From the NCBI GenBank assembly GCA_022393335.1, contig JAJEKB010020494.1:227839-291838 (forward strand): a stretch of DNA of 64,000 bases, read 5' to 3'. The position numbers and the translations under genes were made by a program. This document shows positions 59,797 to 64,000 of the stretch, piece after piece; position 1 is the first letter of the stretch, and each line of letters opens with the position of its first letter. A model generated the notes under the pieces. It was not told the origin of the DNA, did not search any database, and was given only the letters and a program-made list of their open reading frames with translations. The DNA comes from Macrotrachela quadricornifera. Its lineage: Eukaryota; Rotifera; Eurotatoria; Philodinida; Philodinidae.

Positions 59797-61639
59797 TAAT
59801 AATATTGAAACAGCTTAATCTATTGAAATGACAATATAGTCAAATTTGTTTTATGTATGTTCTTAAATAAAAATGATATAGCTCTATATGAATAGCATCT
59901 AAAAATTTTTATTTTGATCAAATAACTTTATTCAAGATAATTTAGTTATCTTCTCTTCACTATACGAATTCAGTTTCAAAACTATTACATTCTTGCAATT
60001 AGTTTATGCTATGTTCATTCGGTGTTAGTCATATTAATCTTTGAAAATCGTTATCAGACTTCACGAAGTATATTAAATGATCATTCAGATCAAAGAACAA
60101 AGTTAGAGAAGTACTTTATAAAAGTACCATTCTGATTATATCAGTTTGGTGAAATATTAGACACAAAAATTCAAATTATGAACTGAAAAAAAACAGAAAG
60201 AAAAAGAAAAATATTTGATTTATTATGTAAGACATTCACATATTTGGATATATTTCTATTACTTTTTTATCTTTATAATTGCTGGCAAAAGAGAAATATA
60301 AACAACAAAATAAAACTGAATATCGATGATGGTTTCATTATAATAATCTTCATGGGAAAAACTAGAAGAACATCGAATCATTGTAAAGTATATAGATAAA
60401 AGAATATCATAATCATATATCATATCTATTATATTTTTTAAAATTAACAAACGATCTAAACAAAATTTTGCATAGTTATTGATAGAAAAAAAGCCATTTG
60501 AATATAAGAATTGATATCAGAGAATATTTTCAAATAGGAACTTGAAATTACATAAGCAAAAAGTAAACACATAAGATTTGTTCGTCTGATCTATTTCTAT
60601 CATATTTACAAGCTCTAGTAAATCTAATTTGAATCAAACATTTAATTATTTTATCCATGTTATTTTTCTGGATATCAGTTATATTCGCTTAGAATACTAC
60701 CGTCTTTTCACGATTGACATAAATTCTAGAATAATAATATTGATGTTTTTGTATTGAAGATAAGTATATGCGAGAGAAACAAATATCAATGTCTTAAGCA
60801 TTGATAGCTCAATCATATGAGCTTCACATACATATTTTATAGTTTTTGAGATCTTATATTTTAGTATATATTTTCCAAATATTCTTTTAATTAATAATCT
60901 TAACTATTCGATTAATTCTAACTTAATTGATAATATTAGATTAATCTATTCACTGAAACTATATTTCTTTAAGAATAAACTCTACAATAACTATTTATCA
61001 TTTGATGAAATATGAAAGATAATTTGCACCTGACTGAGTTGGTTATTCTCTGTTATACTTTTGACAGGTTTAAAAATAATTTTGAAATTGAATTTTGTAT
61101 TCATATGATGCAAAATGTTTTATTCTACAAAATTGTCGCATTTTAATTTTCAAATGAAACCTTCTCATTCACATGAATCTTAAATAGTGGACAGCTTTTC
61201 AATTACTCAACCTTGACGAGGAAAAATAATAAGGATGGTTACTATTTACCATAAAAAATATCGTTGATATCACAACTATGTTCTTAAATTTCTGTATTTC
61301 TATATGCATATTTTAGAATTAGAGAAAAGACATAAAAAATGTCATCAAGAACTGTAAAAGTTTGAAGAATAATCTTATTTCTTCTAAACTTCTGCTTCGA
61401 ACTGTCTTTTTATACTGATAGTCTACCAGTTTGCACTGTCAAAAATAAAAACTGGATCAATCTGTTGAAAAGGAACTTTTGCTTTTGATACTATGGTATT
61501 AGATATTTCAAAATGTATTTAAAAAAAGAAAATAAATGTGTTATTATGCATCTCAAAGGATCAATCGATATAAATACTTAGGTGTATCCAAACTTCATTT
61601 TTACTTTTTCAGCATTTTAACATCTGAAATATTTTCTTT
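59797..61639. other. gene-free stretch
   Basis: AT-rich DNA with no supported gene, RNA or structured repeat. Confidence 0.4.
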
Positions 61640-61890
61640 AAAAAGAACAAGATATATTACAAAATACAGCATGAAACGCTCAACAGTCTGCAAAGTAAAG
61701 CTTATTTTAATTGTATACATTTTGTTTTCAAAAAAAGGAAAATTCTGTGCGACCAACTTTCGCTGTCCTGGAAAGATTATTTTTTTTCTATTCAAGAAAA
61801 ATTTCTTTTTTCTTATTTCATATATAAAATAAACGATTTTAGATAAATTGTATTCCCTTTTCACACTGCATCTCGTGATATATTTTATTT
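61640..61890. mobile_element. foldback element (decayed, core-motif family)
   Basis: The left side gatatattacaaaatacagc with atgaaacgctcaaca and the right side (reverse complement aatatatcacgagatgcagt with gtgaaaagggaatac) form imperfect arms of about 80 bp. This resembles the elements at 47.3 and 49.3 kb but is more decayed. Open frames on both strands here (61,536-61,900) are shadows of the hairpin. Confidence 0.5.
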
Positions 61891-62816
61891 TATAATACAA
61901 CAGATTATGTGAATAAAAACTGAAATGTAAATCGTACTCATGTAATATATCCTACTCGAAGCCTAAGTATATGGGGACCATTCAATAGGGAATAAAGATT
62001 TAGTACATAATTTAAAAGGATGGGCTGACATTTTTTATCAAATTCTGTTTGTTATTTAATCTAAAATATTGTCTAAACTAGTGTCTGTCGAATAGGTACA
62101 ATAGCGTAAATTATTTGTATTTCCACTGTTAATAAATATAATCGATGTATGCTGCATAGTTCTACAGTAAAAAAGAGAGAGTAGAAAGTCTGAAATTATA
62201 TGAGAGTAGATATTGAGTAGACTAGTATGTAAATCAAGATTTGGATCATATAAAGTTTTAGATAAGCATTTGAAAATCAGATGACTCTCCCGAAACCAAA
62301 TGAATTTTCGGTATTAAAGAATTTGTTTAAGGTATAGTGTTTTTATGGATGAAAGTGAAGCTGAAAAATTTTAAGCATTGGTGGTTATGATTTGTCATTA
62401 CGGGAAATACGTTCTTATGCTTCCTCTTCAATCGCACTATGACCCATAGTTGTGAAAAATGATGACGCAATTACGCTTTAAATGAAACAAAATTCATAAA
62501 AAACTAATCACATGATTGCAGAGTTTACAAAAAGAAAATTTCTTTCAACTGAAGAACCATGTTAAAATAAAGAAAAATTGTTTCGGAAATTTTCCTACTG
62601 TAGTAAAAGTGAAGCAAGTTGATCTCGTAGAAATTTCGTACACGGAAAATTACAGAGATCTGAAAATCAAGAAATCAGAAATTACGTAAACCAAAAATCA
62701 TACCCATTATTCATATTATATATCTCTTTCAAACATATGAAAATTTTAACTTCTATTTTTGGCCAGGTTTTATTTAATTTATAATTTATTAATTCTGCCA
62801 TATGAAATTATAGCAT
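61891..62816. other. gene-free stretch
   Basis: A lone variant of the foldback core (atgctgcatagttctacagt) occurs near 62,148. Otherwise nothing is recognised. Confidence 0.35.
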
Positions 62817-62818
62817 TA

Positions 62819-63198
62819 AAGGGTGGCCCAGAAGTCCTGACCCGATTTGTATAATTAATCTTTTATATTAAAACATATCTTTAAAAATTGGTCTCTGTGA
62901 TAGAAAGATGCAACAAAAGACACTTTACAAGACAGTCTATGACTTATCTCAAGCTCACATAGTAAGAAAGTTATAAGCTTGAGAATATGTGTCACAAATA
63001 ATAAAATTAACCGTGGATATGCAGCTCATTTACATAATTTAATTTTCTTGCTGTATGAATTGAGAGAAGTTATTCATAGGCAGTTTTGTAGAGCGTCTTT
63101 TACTGCATCTTTCTATCATAGAGACCAATTTTTAAAGATGTGTTTTAATATAGAAAACTTAATTATACAAATCGAGTCAGGACTTCTAACCCACCATT
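62819..63198. mobile_element. mariner-type MITE with about 115-bp TIRs
   Basis: TA flanks both sides (62,817-62,818 and 63,199-63,200). The left end AAGGGTGGCCCAGAAGTCCT is mirrored by a right end whose reverse complement is AATGGTGGGTTAGAAGTCCT. The arms continue with cgatttgtataattaa, aaaaattggtctct and gatagaaagatgca. Length is 380 bp. There is no transposase; the open frame at 62,979 crosses the hairpin. Confidence 0.8.
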
Positions 63199-63429
63199 TA
63201 CTCACTAATCAATCTATTACTCTGATATTTTAGTTTGAATTATCAGTCAATTTTAATAGAATCTAGTTCACTTTTGATGTCATTAATAATTCTAGATCCA
63301 ATACTATATTTCTACTTTCATTATTTGATTGAACCACATTTCGTGACCCAAGTTGATTGAGAATCGATTTTAACGTATAAAATATTTTATTTAAATTTTC
63401 AGGCAGTATACTAAAAGCTAACTAAAAAA

Positions 63430-63994
63430 TTAATCCAGATAAAAGATCAAAACTATCCATGTTGCTAGATACATTGTGAAGCCGAACATGTTTCATTCTG
63501 CTAACAATCTTTACCAAGGTACAAGCTAAACAAGAGCGGTGCATGATCACTGATGAAGTCTCCAACTTCAACAATAGAATAATTTTCATCTGTCGGATTG
63601 ACAACGAAACATGAACTTGCAAAAACCTAAAGAAATAAATAAGATCATCAAATAGAAATAGACGGATAAATACCTAGTCAAGCGCCACACCTGCTTGATG
63701 AGTGAAATCAGCTGACAATGACATTCTTGCACAATTTGATCCATAAGTTATAGATTCTAAATAGTTTGCATCTCTTAACACTGTTTCATTCCAATTGAAG
63801 TCTCCAACCATTGCTAATTCAGAAGAATCCAACAGAGAATCATCGGACGTCATGCACAAATGGTTCAATCTATCGATGACATCTTCATTCGTACGTTTGA
63901 ATTTCTTTAGATCTAAAGTAAATATATTCATACAATATCCACAATAGTTACTGTGGAATAAACTTCGCAAACTTAAAACATGAAATACCTTCAT
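63430..63994 (-). pseudogene. non-LTR retrotransposon endonuclease (EEP) fragment
   Basis: The frame from the right edge contains LAMVGDFNWNETVLRDANYL, matching the G-D-F-N motif of endonuclease/exonuclease/phosphatase domains of LINE elements. ISDHAPLLFSLYLG, the S-D-H-x-P motif, follows after 63,626. The two parts are joined in frame if 63,673-63,627 is removed as a 47-nt intron-like stretch (GTATTT...TTTAG), with a TAG left at the junction. The frame then stops at 63,501, and degraded sequence follows. The upstream part lies beyond the window edge. Confidence 0.65.
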
Positions 63995-64000
63995 TTTTAG

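Noticed and set aside
61536..61900. Overlapping open frames of nearly 100 codons on both strands
   Set aside because: They are mirror products of an inverted repeat.
62979..63233. 84-codon open frame
   Set aside because: It lies across the loop and right arm of the mariner-type MITE.

Overview
The window looks like nuclear DNA of a small-genome invertebrate, most probably a bdelloid rotifer. That is an inference. It rests on very AT-rich intergenic DNA, mostly short introns (about 45-160 nt) with GTAAG donors, an ionotropic glutamate receptor, a calcineurin-like phosphatase and a nuclear receptor (all metazoan-type), several genes of bacterial or fungal character (two DUF1254/DUF1214 proteins, a GH76 mannanase, a ChaC-like cyclotransferase, an FG-GAP/VCBS repeat protein), and many different DNA transposon relics, mostly one copy per type. 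No rRNA, tRNA, CRISPR or bacterial operon structure was seen.

Layout. 1-510 holds the start codon and 5' flank of a calcineurin-A-like gene that runs off the left edge; a homologous flank with the complete gene lies at 15,080-17,095. Between them are a possible TIR element, a frameshifted piggyBac tail, a long-TIR foldback element, a small cysteine-rich secreted protein (7.6 kb), a well-preserved ISL2EU/Harbinger-type transposon (8.8-10.7 kb), a MITE and an unrecognised pseudogene. 17.4-24.0 kb carries a decayed non-LTR retrotransposon, a DUF1254/DUF1214 gene, and a mariner element next to a Harbinger remnant. 26.7-28.5 kb is a spliced VCBS membrane protein, 32.1-32.9 kb an unrecognised membrane protein, and 36.0-38.6 kb a glutamate receptor with one in-frame TAG. 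39.5-50 kb is repeat-rich (MITEs, foldback elements, a dispersed minisatellite) around a ChaC-like gene and a two-TM protein. 51.4-53.2 kb is the second DUF1254/DUF1214 gene, inverted relative to the first. 55.3-56.8 kb is a nuclear receptor and 58.6-59.8 kb the GH76 enzyme. The right end has more MITEs and a retrotransposon endonuclease remnant.

The genes do not form one pathway. The strongest organising signals are duplications (phosphatase 5' region; inverted DUF1254/DUF1214 pair) and a family of inverted-repeat elements sharing a short core motif. The most unusual observation is a block of about 160 bp downstream of both DUF1254/DUF1214 genes that is clearly more similar between the copies than their exons or introns are. 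All exon joins were worked out by hand from splice consensus and reading-frame continuity.
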